A DNA stretch of 64,000 nucleotides from Sinotaia quadrata. Its lineage: Eukaryota > Mollusca > Gastropoda > Architaenioglossa > Viviparidae. The DNA is taken from assembly GCA_028829895.1 (NCBI GenBank), contig CM054183.1:77789071-77853070 (forward strand), given 5' to 3'. Positions 1 through 11,770 of the stretch are shown here, in pieces; within the stretch, counting starts at the first letter, position 1, and each line of letters opens with the position of its first letter. The notes beneath the pieces are model-generated. The model was not told where the DNA came from. It saw only the letters and a program-made list of their open reading frames with translations, and did no database searches. Made by a program: the position numbers and the translations under genes.

Positions 1-53
1 AGCTGGGGATGCTATGTGAAGTTAATAGGCTAGTATGTGTTGATCACTTATGT

Positions 54-249
54 TATAATAGTAATAATTTTACAAGAACATTATTTGATAATAGTAATAA
101 TTTTATAAGAACATTATTTGATAACAGCAATAATTTTACAAGAACATTATTTGATAATAGTAATAATTTACAAGAACATAATTAGATAATAGTAATAATT
201 TACAAGAACATAATTAGATAATAGTAATAATTTACAAGAACATTATTTG
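54..249. repeat. Minisatellite, 32-33 bp unit x about 6
   Basis: The unit reads roughly gataatagtaataatttt followed by acaagaacattattt. Later copies lose a t and carry ataatta in place of attattt, which suggests growth by local duplication. An open frame across it is a by-product of the repeat. Confidence 0.85.
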
Positions 250-344
250 AATGTGGATGGTCGATGACGGGAATATGGAAATATGTCAGATTGATGTTAA
301 TTATAAGTATATATTTAAATGGGACGATTAACATTGGGTAGGGA

Positions 345-475
345 AAGCACAAGGAGGTCACGCTATCGTAAACCCATTCCACTTTAAGAAGTGTATTATA
401 TTATAGATGAGGGAGGGTCGCGCTGTCCAAAACCCAGTCCACTTTAAGAAGTGTATTATATTATAGATAAGACGT
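345..475. repeat. Tandem duplication, about 64 bp x 2
   Basis: Two copies share aacccattccactttaag and gtgtattatattatagat, with small differences between them. No gene is seen around it; 476-686 shows nothing recognisable. Confidence 0.7.
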
Positions 476-686
476 AATACAAACCTCAGTGCTAAGAGGC
501 ACTTGTTGTATTGAAAATACTTGTCACACTGAGAATTAGTTTTTCTATCTTCATAAGATTTAAATCGTTCTTACAGCTACAACAACACATCATTTTTCTT
601 ATTTGCACTATAGTCTGGGTCGATAGTTAGTCATCTACCTTGTCTTCCTTTGAAACATGCAGTGAAGAGAATGGGGCTTACATTAA

Positions 687-843
687 GCTAGACAACAGAT
701 AAAATATTGAGAAAAATGTTTCAAAGCTAGACAACAGATGAAATATTGAGAAAAACGCTTCAAAACTAGACAACAGATGAAATATTGAGAAAAACGCTTC
801 AAAACTAGACAACAGATGAAATATTGAGAAAAATGTTTCAAAG
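687..843. repeat. Minisatellite, 39 bp unit x 4
   Basis: The unit starts gctagacaacagatgaaat and continues attgagaaaaatgtttcaaa. The 89-codon minus-strand open frame across it only reads the repeat. Confidence 0.85.
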
Positions 844-1084
844 GAAGACAAGGTAGCACGCTGGTGTAAAGAGTAATTAGATGACAGTTCTCAGTGAAAG
901 AATGGAAGGAGAGAAAAAAGTACCGATGCAGACAATAAAAGAAGAGGAACAAGCCAAGTCCACGTTACAATACTAGCTAATTACCACAATTAATTACAGG
1001 TTTCAGCCTCGTCAACGTGTGTCCTTTGCCATTTGGCTCTTCTCATTTTTTTCTACTTCCTTCTCGTCACAGTTCTCTTATTCT

Positions 1085-1320
1085 TTAATGCGGGCGGCTT
1101 AGTGAAGTACGAACGCTCCAGACGGTGGTCACGCAACGTTAAGTCACGCACTCGCAACGATTTCTTGCAGAACGAAGAATGATGCTTTCATGGACTGCAG
1201 CAAGGGGACGAGGCGAGCAGCTTGTGGCTAGCGGAACACTGCGCATGGCCACTCGCTTTCGGAGGTGTGGGCCCCTGAGGAGTACTTCCTCAGGATTGTG
1301 GCTGTTTCACTTCATCAATT
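1085..1320. other. GC-rich patch of unknown role, with a hairpin
   Basis: This stretch has many CG dinucleotides and is far richer in G and C than the DNA on either side. It holds an inverted repeat at 1274-1294 with 8 bp arms (cctgagga and tcctcagg) and a 5 bp loop. No coding frame is recognised. It could be a buried exon, a promoter or the end of a mobile element. Confidence 0.35.
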
Positions 1321-1329
1321 AGATATGTA

Positions 1330-2045
1330 CTTGCAATGTTTGCTATGAATTTTTGTTTACTGTTGATCTCACTTTGTTAATTCGTGTTTATATTGTTTAC
1401 TCTTGGTCTCATTTGTTAGTTCGTGTTTATATTGTTTACTCTTGGTCTCATTTGTTATTTCGTGTTTATTTTATTTACTGTTCATCTCACTTTGTTAGTT
1501 CATGTTTATTTGGTTTTAAAATGGTCTGACTTTGTCATTTCGTCTTAAGTTTGATTTCATTTTAAGTTTGATTGCTGTTGGTTTCATTTTGTTAGTTCGT
1601 GTTTATTTTGTTTACTTTTAGTATGACTTTTGATAGTTCATTTTTATTTTGTTTATTAATGGTCTGACTTTGTTAGTTCATCTTTAGTGTGTTTACTGTT
1701 AGTCACACTTTGTTAGTTCACTCTGAGTTTGCTGACTGTTGGTTTCATTTTGTAAGTTCATGTTTATTTTGTTTACTGTTGATCTGACTTTGTTAGCTTA
1801 TGTTTATTTTGTTTATTAATGGTCTGACTTTATTATTTGTCTTTAGTTTGTTTACTGTTGGTCTGACTTTGTTTGTTCACTGTAGTTTGTTTACTGTTGG
1901 CCTGGTTTGGTTCGTTTTTATTTTGTTTATTTTTAGTATGGCTTTGTTAGTTCATCTTTGTTTACTGTCGGTCTGGCTTTGTTAGTTCACTTTAGTTTGT
2001 TTACTGTTGATCTGACTTAGTTTGTTTATATTTTGTTGGTTTGTT
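1330..2045. repeat. Degenerate minisatellite, about 40-46 bp unit
   Basis: About 16 diverged copies of a T-rich unit containing ttgttagttcatgtttattt and gtttactgttggtctgac follow each other. Copies vary in length and sequence, so the array looks old. Confidence 0.75.
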
Positions 2046-2317
2046 CTTATGCATACTAGCTTTGCTTACATATTTTGTTTAACTGCTTATACAAGTGTTT
2101 TCTTTAATCATCCAGTTAAGTAGTTACAGTGTTTAGCACATGGTTACAAGTAAACGAAGGAATTGGCAGTCTATTTATAGCAATATTAATAAGACAAGAC
2201 AATTAATAAAATAAACTTGAAAAATTGCTGCAAAACCGTCCTACGTGCATGTGCATGCGCACGTGTGTTTTAGTTTACCGTTTATGGCAAGTAGCCATAA
2301 ATATTCACGAACGCTTT

Positions 2318-2525
2318 CTTGACCTTCCTTTATTCCATTACTTTATTGTCTTCTTTACCTTGACCTTCCTTTATTCCATTACTTTTGCTGTCTAACAAGC
2401 CTGATTGTTAAATAGATCTTACATGCTTTATTGTCTTTTTTACCCTGACCTTCCTTTTGCTCTCTAACAAGTTGATTGTTAAATAGATTTTACATACTTT
2501 ATTGTCTTCTTTACCTTGAAACCTA
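2318..2525. repeat. Diverged short tandem duplications
   Basis: Segments containing ccttgaccttcctttattcc and tttattgtcttctttacc recur two to four times, interleaved with gattgttaaatagat. The rest of 2046-3280 holds only a two-copy 48 bp duplication at about 2905-3000 (attaacgttaaaaactagt). Confidence 0.55.
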
Positions 2526-3490
2526 ATTTGTATGCATTCTATTGGGCTTTATAGTTGGCAACATACTTTAAGCATGCTTTTGGTCAGGAAATTCTTATCC
2601 AACATATAGTTTTATGCCCTCTATGGTTATTATCTCATTATAAATTGTATGCGCTTTATTGGGATTTATACTTTCCAGAATAAACTTGATATGGTTTAAT
2701 GGGCTTTATATTGTACAAGATATTAATTAAGCACTATTTTGGACATTATACTTTACAACGTGTGCTTTATATGCTCTGCTGGGCTGCACTGAGCAGTTCC
2801 AAGGAGAAAACATTGCTTATGGCTTCAGTCAAAATATTTCAAGCCGACAAGATTTGAGCCACTTTCTTGGTTTACGCCATCATTGTGACCAAAAAAACAC
2901 AATGAGTGCGATTAACGTTAAAAACTAGTTGAAAAGTTAATGACAATGTGTGCCATTAACGTTAAAAACTAGTGGAAAAGTTAATGACAATATGTAGAAT
3001 AGTTAGGCTTATCCAAGAATCTCTGAGGGACATATTTTATTTTCATTAACAGAATGTCAGTCATACTAATGTACTTGTATTAATAGGAGGTAAGAAGTAA
3101 TTTTAGGAAAGAAAAAGTACCCACATAAAATGGATACTTTCTAAGTTCCACTACAGCTTAATTCGTTTGACTGAATGAATGTTTGACTGATTGATGTTTA
3201 ATTAACTTATTGTTTGGTTTATGTTATGTTTACATCTAATTGATTTATTTTTCATTCGCTGAGTAATTGACCAACGCGAGTAGGGAGGGGGTGGCAATTG
3301 TTTTGGCTCGGGGGCCACTTTGAGAGGGCTGTGGTTAGCGGAGGGCCGCACCCTTCTAAACCTGATCGTATTCTTAGTTAACAGTGCATTTCATTTAATG
3401 CAACGTCTATACTGCATAATAATAATAAATAAATAAAACTAAAACAATCGTGATAGACAGAGAAGGTTTCATTAAATTTATTTAGGTGCA

Positions 3491-3810
3491 AATTACACAT
3501 CAGCCAGCACAAGTAATTTAAAGATGTACAAATTACACATCAGCCAGCACAAGTAATTTAATGATGTACAAATTACACATCAGTCAGTACAAGTAATTTA
3601 AAGATGTACAAATTACACATCAGCCAGCACAAGTAATTTAATGATGTACAAATTACACATCAGTCAGCACAAGTAATTTAAAGATGTACAAATTACACAC
3701 CAGCCAGCACAAGTAATTTAAAGATGTACAAATTACACATCAGTCAGCACAAGTAATTTAAAGATGTACAAATTACACATCAGCCAGCACAAGTAATTTA
3801 AAGAGACAAA
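3491..3810. repeat. Minisatellite inside hAT element, 40 bp x 8
   Basis: Eight near-identical copies of a unit with aattacacatcagccagcac and aagtaatttaaagatgtaca. It lies between the transposase C-terminus and the left terminal repeat, so it grew after, or within, the hAT 3' region. Confidence 0.9.
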
Positions 3811-5648
3811 TGTAACCTCTCACAGTTTTACAATTCTTTTAAAATCAGGAGTGAGGTTACTTGTTGAGATCCTCATCACTGCCTACAAGTTTCTGTCAGT
3901 CATAGAGGATCTATTTTTACTCTTGTTGATTTTCATGCAAGTTTTTGTCAGTCATAGAGGATCTATTTTTACTCTTGTTGATTTTCATGCAAGTTTCTGT
4001 CAGTCACAGAGGATCCCTATTTTTACTCTTGTTGATTTTCATGCAAGAAAAACAAATATATGTGGATTCAAAAAGAGAAAACATTTTCCCAGCAAATTTG
4101 TTCGTACATAGAGATTTGTAAAATTATATCAATGTCACAGAATTAAACATTAATTTTCTTTCAATGTGTGATACGACTGCATGTCAATTAGTTCAAGCTA
4201 CACCTCATCAGGTGCTGTATCAATATCAGCAGTGAAAGGATAAGATAACAATTGAATTCATGCTCAATTTTCTCGAAATCATGAAATCTTCTTGTGACCT
4301 CATCCTCCAAACTCAGCATATTATCTCTAATCTTGGAAGAAACCACTTGCAGGCACTTTCTATTTTCCTAATAAAGGAAAATGACATAACTTGCCCTCGC
4401 CTGCTTGCCTTGCAAATAGACCTAGTTTTGTTTTGAATGTTCTCAACATTTCATGTGCAAACAATCCATTTCCTGCAATGTCACATTCAATTCATTTAAT
4501 TTCTCAAAAATATCAGCTGCAAACATCATCTCATATCTCCACTCCTCACATCCCGTTTTGGTCACAAAATCGCATGAAATCCCCTTTGTGTCCAGAAAGA
4601 GGATGATTTCATTCTGTAAAACCCAAACCCATTTAGCACTTTGCCCAGGCTCAAACACCTAACAGTGTTGTGGTAAATCACATCTCCATACTCTGCCTCC
4701 ATATCCTCAAGCAAAGATTTAGATTGTCGATGGTTGAGTTCACCACGCTCACTACAGGATCCACCACATGCTTAAGGTCCAGTGCAGCTTTACCAAGACT
4801 TTCCTGATTCAAAATACAATGAAAAGACAAGATATCACTGTCCGAGTGTTCTGCTTTTAACTTGTTCTTTAAAAGGTTAATCATCTCACATTTTTTTCAC
4901 AGTAAATGCTCTGGCCCCATCTGTTATAATGCTTGTCATTTCTATTCCATGACAAGGCACTTTTCTCCACACAATCCACAAACAGGTCCAGACCAGTAGT
5001 TGTATTTTTCATCGATTCCAAACCAAGTAGTTCTTCTGTGATGACGAAATTTTTGTCAATTCAACAGATAAAGATAAGTCACTCTGCAGTGTCTTGGTTA
5101 TCAGTTCTCTCATTCAGTGCCAAAGAAAAACAAACAAAATCTTTGCTCGCAGTGTTCAGCTGTTCTGTTAGTTAGTCACGGATTAAGTCTATGCGCTGCA
5201 TTATTCTTGATAATGAAATGGTTTCGAATTTGCTTCTAGCGTCATGGCACAGGACGCTTGCGCAATCTACCAAGTACTGCTTAACAAACTCACCATCAGA
5301 AAATGGCTTGTTGTTTTTAGCGAGGTTGTATGCTACCACGAAGCTTGCCTCTGTAGCACTATCATGAAGTGTCGATTGTTTCGTAAATATGGTCTGTTGC
5401 TTCTTCAGCTTTGTAACACACTCTGCAGCTTTTTTTCCTGCATTTTTCCTCGGACATTTTACTACCAAACTCGCCATGTTTGGTTTGGTGATGTCGTTCA
5501 AATTGTATTCCTTGAATACGGCAAACGTCGGGTGACACAATAAACACACTACCTCATTTCCCTGAATTACTAAAGAAATATTGGTGTGTCCAGTCTTCAT
5601 TGAACGCACAGCATTCTTTTTCGAGTTTGCGTTTTTAGTAGGGTTCAT
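3810..5648 (-). pseudogene. hAT transposase, GTF2IRD2/ZBED-like, broken
   Basis: The minus strand encodes an hAT-superfamily transposase related to the GTF2IRD2-type domesticated proteins. The first open block (5648-5172, 158 codons) has a CLLC zinc-binding pair, FKEYNL, then KKQQTIF and KPFSDGEFVKQ. Its finger histidines (RHHQTKH) fall in another frame, so there is a local frameshift. Further blocks carry FHCILNQESL with KHVVDPVVSVVN (about 4860-4720), and FLDTKG with LNELNVTLQEMD (about 4600-4460). The C-terminal SLFESTYICFSCMKINKSKN lies near 4070-4030 and the end ISTSNLTPDFKRIV near 3850. Stops and frame changes separate the blocks, and a 52 bp triplication (3889-4047) sits in the C-terminal coding part. 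It cannot make a working enzyme. The family call rests on remembered motif order. Confidence 0.8.
3889..4047. repeat. 52-54 bp unit x 3 within hAT coding DNA
   Basis: Copies begin gtttctgtcagtcatagagg and end gattttcatgcaa. On the minus strand this corresponds to the conserved transposase C-terminal region (KINKSKNRS...MTD). The unit length is not a multiple of three, so the expansion itself broke the frame. Confidence 0.85.
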
Positions 5649-6189
5649 GGTTCACTCAGTTCAGAACGTTACAGATTTCACTGTTGCAAAAAAAAAAACC
5701 GAAATGAGACAGAATTGTGTCAACATCGAGTGCGCATGCATAGTCCGTATCCGGCTATTAAAATGCGGAGCTAATTTTTTGACACAAGGGAAGCAAATCC
5801 ATAGATATTGAGTCTCGGTTCAAGTTAGACTCGGCAATTTACCATGATCAGTTTACGAAAAGATATTTTTGTGCAGAATGCTTCCGCGGACCTCAGAAAA
5901 CTCTGTGTCGGGCCGTAAATTGCCCACCCCTGAACTAATGATTTGATCTCAGATTCAATAATTAACTGACTTTTGATAATGTTGATTGATAGAGTGCTAT
6001 TTTGTCTTTAATTAATTAGGTAAATGATTGATGTGATTAATTGACATATGACTTACAGATTGATAGACCTTTGATTGGCTGAAGATTCACTTTTTCATCT
6101 CTGAATGATTAACTATGGTTGTCTTGTGATTGACTGATTTAATAACCGTCTAATTATCTTGACCGTCTAATTAATAATGTTCTACGCTT

Positions 6190-6220
6190 ATTTACTGACT
6201 GACTGACTGACTGACTGAAT
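6190..6220. repeat. (TGAC)n microsatellite
   Basis: A short gactgactgactgactga run. Flanking 5933-6480 is AT-rich with diverged ttgattgattaa-type words and no recognised gene. Confidence 0.8.
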
Positions 6221-6487
6221 GTTATAAATGAACATTGTGTTTTGTACAAAGCAAGATCAATAAAAATATAATATATTGTTACATCCAAATCCAATAAATG
6301 CAAGAACGTAATAAAACGACACACTTTTATGCTCCTTTACTGTATTCTTCTATTTTTTTCATTGTCGTCTGAGATAAACTATCAAAATTTAAAAAGAGAC
6401 TGGCAGAAAGAGCAAAGCTAGAAAAAAATTAAAGTTAAGATGACTGGAAAGCTAATACACGTCCCCAGTGTGCAATAATCTTCTTTA

Positions 6488-6760
6488 GTGCCCCAACCAG
6501 CAGCCGTGTTACATCGCACGTGCTGCATCAGAACTTCCGCCCGCTTCAACACGACGCCTTCTCATGCCAAGCGCGTGCTAGAGCACATTTACGCGCATGC
6601 GCGCACGTGCGACTCGTGTATGCCGAATGATTCCTTCCCGCCCTTAAGCAAGCAGTTTGAGAGATACAGGTTGTGAGGCAATGCGATACGAAGCCACTTC
6701 CGCTACCGGAAAATTTCCGTTTGTCTCGTTTAGACATGACCTTGATTTCGCACAACTATA
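6488..6760. promoter_or_regulatory. CpG-rich patch with NRF1- and ETS-like motifs
   Basis: This is a compact CG-rich island in AT-rich DNA. It holds the palindrome GCGCATGCGC at 6593-6602, the NRF1 consensus core, followed by GCACGTGCG. At 6696-6711 ACTTCCG and ACCGGAA lie in opposite orientations, which are ETS-type cores. This mix is typical of TATA-less housekeeping promoters in animals. No gene is recognised on either side, so the role is inferred from motifs only. A mobile-element end could look similar. Confidence 0.4.
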
Positions 6761-7262
6761 ATTCTGGATCGTCTTGACAGATGATGACATCTCGACCTGT
6801 CACACCCTCTTCCTCATGCAGGCATTTTGCAGCATTAAAATAGACATCTGTAACACTTTCCAATCGAAGGAAAGCAATCGGAGAGATAAATGAACGGTTA
6901 GATCAGGTGTAAGTAGCACGTCATGTGCATTCATGGATGTGTCTCCTCATAGTTAGAGGGGTGATGGCTCAGGCAAATTTATTTATAGACGTGTTCAAAG
7001 ATGATGGCTGATGGATTAGGCAATTTTATTGACGGACCAAGCGTAGTCAAAGTTGAAGGCTGGTGGCTCGTGCAAATAACGAGCTGGTGTTTCACTTGTT
7101 CTCAGGGACAACGTTATTGTCCCTGGCCACGTGATCAAGTATTACAGTGATCATATATTTTTTATTTTATTATTATTTAAAACTAAACTGGTTGTACAAC
7201 AGATCGTATGCTAAAGATTCTACTTCGGGGTTTCACGCTACACGCGTAACTTACTTAAACGT
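6761..7262. other. Unique-looking DNA, nothing recognised
   Basis: No coding frame, RNA gene or clear repeat is seen. Two similar phrases (gatggctgatgg / gaaggctggtggct) hint at weak internal duplication. Confidence 0.5.
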
Positions 7263-7269
7263 GTTTTAA

Positions 7270-7585
7270 CACACTGACACGAGTGTTACTTAACTCTTAT
7301 TGGCACAATTATTTGCGGTTCCTTAATAGCACGAGAGTTATTTAACTCGTATTGGCATAATTATTCGTGGTTCCTGATTATCAAGAGTATTACTTAACTC
7401 TTATTGGCATAATTATTTGCGGTTCCTTAATATCGGGAGTGTTACTTAACTCTTAATGGCACAATTATTTTCGGTCCCTTAATATCAGGAGTGTTACTTA
7501 ACTCTTACTGGCACAATTATTTGCAGCCCTTAATATCAGGAGTGTTACTTAACTCTTACTGGCACAATTATTTTCGGTCTCTTAA
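7270..7585. repeat. Minisatellite, about 52-57 bp unit x 6
   Basis: Copies share gttacttaactcttattggc and acaattatttgcggttcc with ttaatatcagga. Moderately diverged. Confidence 0.8.
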
Positions 7586-7619
7586 TAGCACGATTATTTT
7601 ATACGTATTCATGGACTTC

Positions 7620-8342
7620 CTCAAGTAATAAATAGCCTGTATTTCTTTCAGTAAGATAACCTCAAGTAATAAATAGCCTGTATTTCTTTAAGTAAGACAT
7701 AACCTCAAGTAATAAATAGCCTGTATTTCTTTCAGTAAGACATAACCTCAAGTAATAAATAGCCTGTATTTCTTTCAGTAAGACATAACCTCAAGTAATA
7801 AATAGCCTGTATTTCTTTCAGTAAGACATAACCTCAAGTAATAAATAGCCTGTATTTCTTTCAGACATAACCTCAAGTAATAAATAGCCTGTATTTCTTT
7901 CAGTAAGACATAACCTCAAGTAATAAATAGCCTGTATTTCTTTCAGTAAGACATAACCTCAAGTAATAAATAGCCTGTATTTCTTTCAGTAAGACATAAC
8001 CTCAAGTAATAAATAGCCTGTATTTCTTTCAGTAAGACATAACCTCAAGTAATAAATAGCCTGTATTTCTTTCAGACATAACCTCAAGTAATAAATAGCC
8101 TGTATTTCTTTCAGTAAGACATAACCTCAAGTAATAAATAGCATGTATTTCTTTCAGTAAGACATAACCTCAAGTAATAAATAGCCTGTATTTCTTTCAG
8201 TAAGACATAACCTCAAGTAATAAATAGCCTGTATTTCTTTCAGTAAGACATAACCTCAAGTAATAAATAGCCTGTATTTCTTTCAGTAAGACATAACCTC
8301 AAGTAATAAATAGCCTGTATTTCTTTCAGTAAGACATAACCT
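7620..8342. repeat. Minisatellite, 43 bp unit x about 17
   Basis: Highly uniform array of ctcaagtaataaatagcctg plus tatttctttcagtaagacat. At least two copies (near 7863 and 8073) lack the five bases taaga. Each unit ends in a pyrimidine run followed by CAG, so it looks like a 3' splice site on the plus strand. Confidence 0.95.
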
Positions 8343-8632
8343 TTGCAGTTGTAGTAACTTGTCAAGTGATCAGCTTCGTGTATCCGTTTGTTTAGTGTTG
8401 AGCCTATTTCGGTCAATGTTTTCTAATTACTATTAAGATAACTATTTTTGTCTATTACAGGTTGCACTGTAACACAGATAATCATAACACATAAATGACA
8501 CTAAACAAATTACGAATATTATAAAATATCAATTAGTATTGAGTACACACTGTCGAAGATTTGTCCAGTATAAACAGTGTTATAACAGGTCTCTACCAAT
8601 CACAAACTAACAATTGTAATTAAATACTCTTG

Positions 8633-9415
8633 TCCAGGTATAACAGTGATATAACAGGTCTCTACTAATGATGTATAAAACTTGTAATTAAATATTGTTG
8701 TTCCGGTATATGTGAAATAACAGGTCTCGCTAATCATGTACTAAGAGTTGTAATTAAAAACCATTGACCAGTATAACAGTAAAAAAAAAAAAAGTCCCTT
8801 TCAATCACGTGCTAAGAGGTGTAATTTAAAACTATTGACCAGTATAACAGTGAAAAAATTCTATGACAGTCATGTACAAAGAGTTGTCATTAAAAACTAT
8901 TGACCAGTATAACAGTGAAAAAATTCTATGACAGTCATGTACAAAGAGTTGTCATTAAAAACTATTGACCAGTATAACAGTGAAAAAATTCTCTTTCAGT
9001 CATGTACAAAGAGTTGTCATTAAAAACTATTGACCAGTATAACAGTGAAAAAATTCTATGACAGTCATGTACAAAGAGTTGTCATTAAAAACTATTGACC
9101 AGTATAACAGTGAAAAAATTCTCTTTCAGTCATGTACAAAGAGTTGTCATTAAAAACTATTGACCAGTATAACAGTGAAAAAATTCTCTTTCAGTCATGT
9201 ACAAAGAGTTGTCATTAAAAACTATTGACCAGTATAACAGTGAAAAAATTCTATGACAGTCATGTACAAAGAGTTGTCATTAAAAACTATTGACCAGTAT
9301 AACAGTGAAAAAATTCTATGACAGTCATGTACAAAGAGTTGTCATTAAAAACTATTGACCAGTATAACAGTGAAAAAATTCTCTTTCAGTCATGTACAAA
9401 GAGTTGTCATAAAAA
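8633..9415. repeat. Minisatellite, 65 bp unit x about 12
   Basis: The last nine copies are nearly identical (gagttgtcattaaaaactat, tgaccagtataacagtgaaa) and come in two subtypes, ctatgacag and ctctttcag. The first three (8633-8870) are diverged founders with aacaggtctc. Confidence 0.9.
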
Positions 9416-9687
9416 TTGTTTCCCACTCTATGAGTGAAAGACAGATGTCTGGGTCTCTGCAAATCATGCGCTAGTGATAAATGAAGACTGGCTGTCCAGT
9501 CTAAAAGTGGAGTAATATGGCTCTGCCTATTCTACAGTAATATTTGTAAAACAATTACTTACGTAGATGTCCAAGACTGAAATGCAGGTTTCTTATGTTT
9601 GATATATATGTTAAGAGTTGCAATCGAAGGCTCTGCCCGAATCCACGATTGAAAGAGAGCAGGTTTGTAATCCCTTATCTATATATA

Positions 9688-9823
<136 letters not shown>

Positions 9824-9881
9824 GAGAGAAAGAGAGCAACCCAGCTAGGAGTCTTGATATCCAGTCTGTTTGCAAAAATTA

Positions 9882-10105
9882 CATCTACTGTTACAAGCTC
9901 GGTTTTTTCATGTTTCATCAGTTCTTCATTAGTTATAACTACTGTTACAAGCTCAGTTTTATTATGTTTCAGAAGTTCTTCATTAGTTATAACTACTGTT
10001 ATTACTGTTACAAGCTCAGATTTTTCATAGAAGTTCTTCATTAGTTATAACTACTGTTATAAGCTCAGTTTTATTGTGTTTCAGAAGTTCTTCATTAGAT
10101 GCAAA
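9882..10105. repeat. Minisatellite, about 52-60 bp unit x 4
   Basis: Copies share tgttacaagctcagttttat and agttcttcattagttataac, with small insertions such as an extra tattactgt. Confidence 0.8.
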
Positions 10106-10261
10106 ATTGTATTTATTATAAGATTGACATTAATTTTTGTATTATGAGCAAGAGATGCTTTCATTTAAATGATGGCATATATAAGCCATCTGATTAAACT
10201 CGGGTCACACTTTGGGTCGCACTTTGGACTGGCTGAAAGTTTGTTTCAAAAGATCATCACA

Positions 10262-10707
10262 GATGTCTGGCTGATTACGTTTATCTCTTTGTGACGGTGT
10301 CTTGTTATGTCTGGCTGATTACGTTGCTCTCTTTGTGACGGTGTCTTGCTATGTCTGGCTGATTACGTTGCTCTCTTTGTGACGGTGTCTTGTTATGTCT
10401 GGCTGATTACGTTGCTCTCTTTGTGACGGTGTCTTGTTATGTCTGGCTGATTACGTTGCTCTCTTTGTGACGGTGTCTTGTTATGTCTGGCTGATTACGT
10501 TGCTCTCTTTGTGACGGTGTCTTGTTATGTCTGGCTGATTACGTTGCTCTCTTTGTGACGGTGTCTTGCTATGTCTGGCTGATTACGTTGCTTTCTTTGT
10601 GACGGTGTCTTGTTATGTCTGGCTGATTACGTTGCACTCTTTGTGACGGTGTCTTGTTATGTCTGGCTGATTACGTTGCACTCTTTGTGACGGTGTCTTG
10701 TTATCTC
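10262..10707. repeat. Minisatellite, 45 bp unit x 10
   Basis: Near-identical copies of tgtctggctgattacgttgc plus tctctttgtgacggtgtctt. Variation is limited to single bases. Confidence 0.95.
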
Positions 10708-10857
10708 TGGCTCCGATGAACAGATTTTCTTTTTAGTCTTTTAGTACCTCATCTATGGCACTGCTTACCATTTCTTCTAGAGTATTTCATTAATTTCTTG
10801 TGACTTCTGCTTGTGTTGCCCAGTATATGGTTCTCACGAACACTTCTAAACAGTTTT

Positions 10858-11150
10858 AAAACCTTGTTTTTGACATTGTTAGAATTATCAAACCTTGTTT
10901 TTGACATTGTTAGAATTATCAAACCTTGTTTTTGACATTGTTAGAATTATCAAACCTTGTTTTTGACATTGTTAGAATTATCAAACCTTGTTTTTGACAT
11001 TGTTAGAATTATCAAACCTTGTTTTTGACATTGTTAGAATTATCAAACCTTGTTTTTGACATTGTTAGAATTATCAAACCTTGTTTTTGACATTGTTAGA
11101 ATTATCAAACCTTGTATTTGACAGTCAGAATTTTTAAACCTTGTATTTGA
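10858..11150. repeat. Minisatellite, 31 bp unit x 9-10
   Basis: Unit aaaccttgtttttgacattg ttagaattatc, almost invariant until the last two diverged copies. 11151-11600 shows nothing recognisable. Confidence 0.93.
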
Positions 11151-11603
11151 CACTGCCAGAATTTCTTCTGTCTTCTTTTCGGTTAAATCTTTACAATTGA
11201 TACTGTCAGAAATAATCCACCATCTTGTCTTTCAATTTTGAACGTTATATATTTTTTTGTTGAAAATTTGCTTCTTTGTCGATTATATCGAGTTGTGTGA
11301 AATGAAGTTATATTCTAAAGGTATTTTATTTCAGGAAGAGGAATATCTGTCAACAGAATAAAAAGGTGAAATCAGCAGTGTTTCTTGCAAAAGTTTTCAT
11401 ACTGAAAATTTCAAAGTCTTATTCAATTATATATCTGAATAAAAGTGAATGGAAAGCTGTATATATTAGGTCTACATTTTGACTAATTTCCACAAAGAAA
11501 CGTTAATGAGTTGCAAGACATTCTTTGAACACAATATCTGTACGATATGGCCAAACAAAATGTCATCTGCACATCATGATGCTGTAGATTTTAAGTTCAC
11601 CAC

Positions 11604-11770
11604 AAACAATTCTAGAGCTATAATGGAAAACAATTCTAGAGCTATAATGGAAAACAATTCTAGAGCTATAATGGAAAATAATTCTAGAGCTATAATAGAA
11701 AACAATTCTAGAGCTATAATGGAAAACAATTCTAGAGCTATAATGAAAAATAATTCTAGAGCTATATAAT
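11604..11770. repeat. Minisatellite, 24 bp unit x 7
   Basis: Unit aacaattctagagctataat plus ggaa. The unit is a multiple of three, so frames stay open on both strands (for example repeated NNSRAIME); these are not taken as genes. A perfect TGACGTCA lies just beyond at about 11787-11795. Confidence 0.92.

Larger units (their letters stand above)
3281..5932 (-). mobile_element. Decayed hAT (Charlie-like) DNA transposon
   Basis: The right end read on the minus strand begins CAGGGGTGGGCAATTTACGG, the familiar Charlie-type hAT terminus. The left end (3281-3345) is a degenerate partner containing ggggtggcaatt and ggctcgggggcca. Between them the minus strand encodes a broken hAT transposase. The 8 bp flanks, aacgcgag on the left and aactaatg on the right, match at 5 of 8 positions; this would fit a decayed target duplication but is weak. 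The boundaries are therefore good to a few bases on the right and approximate on the left. Confidence 0.8.

Noticed and set aside
5581..5811. 76-codon plus-strand frame
   Set aside because: It is antisense to the start of the hAT transposase; a shadow of that coding DNA.
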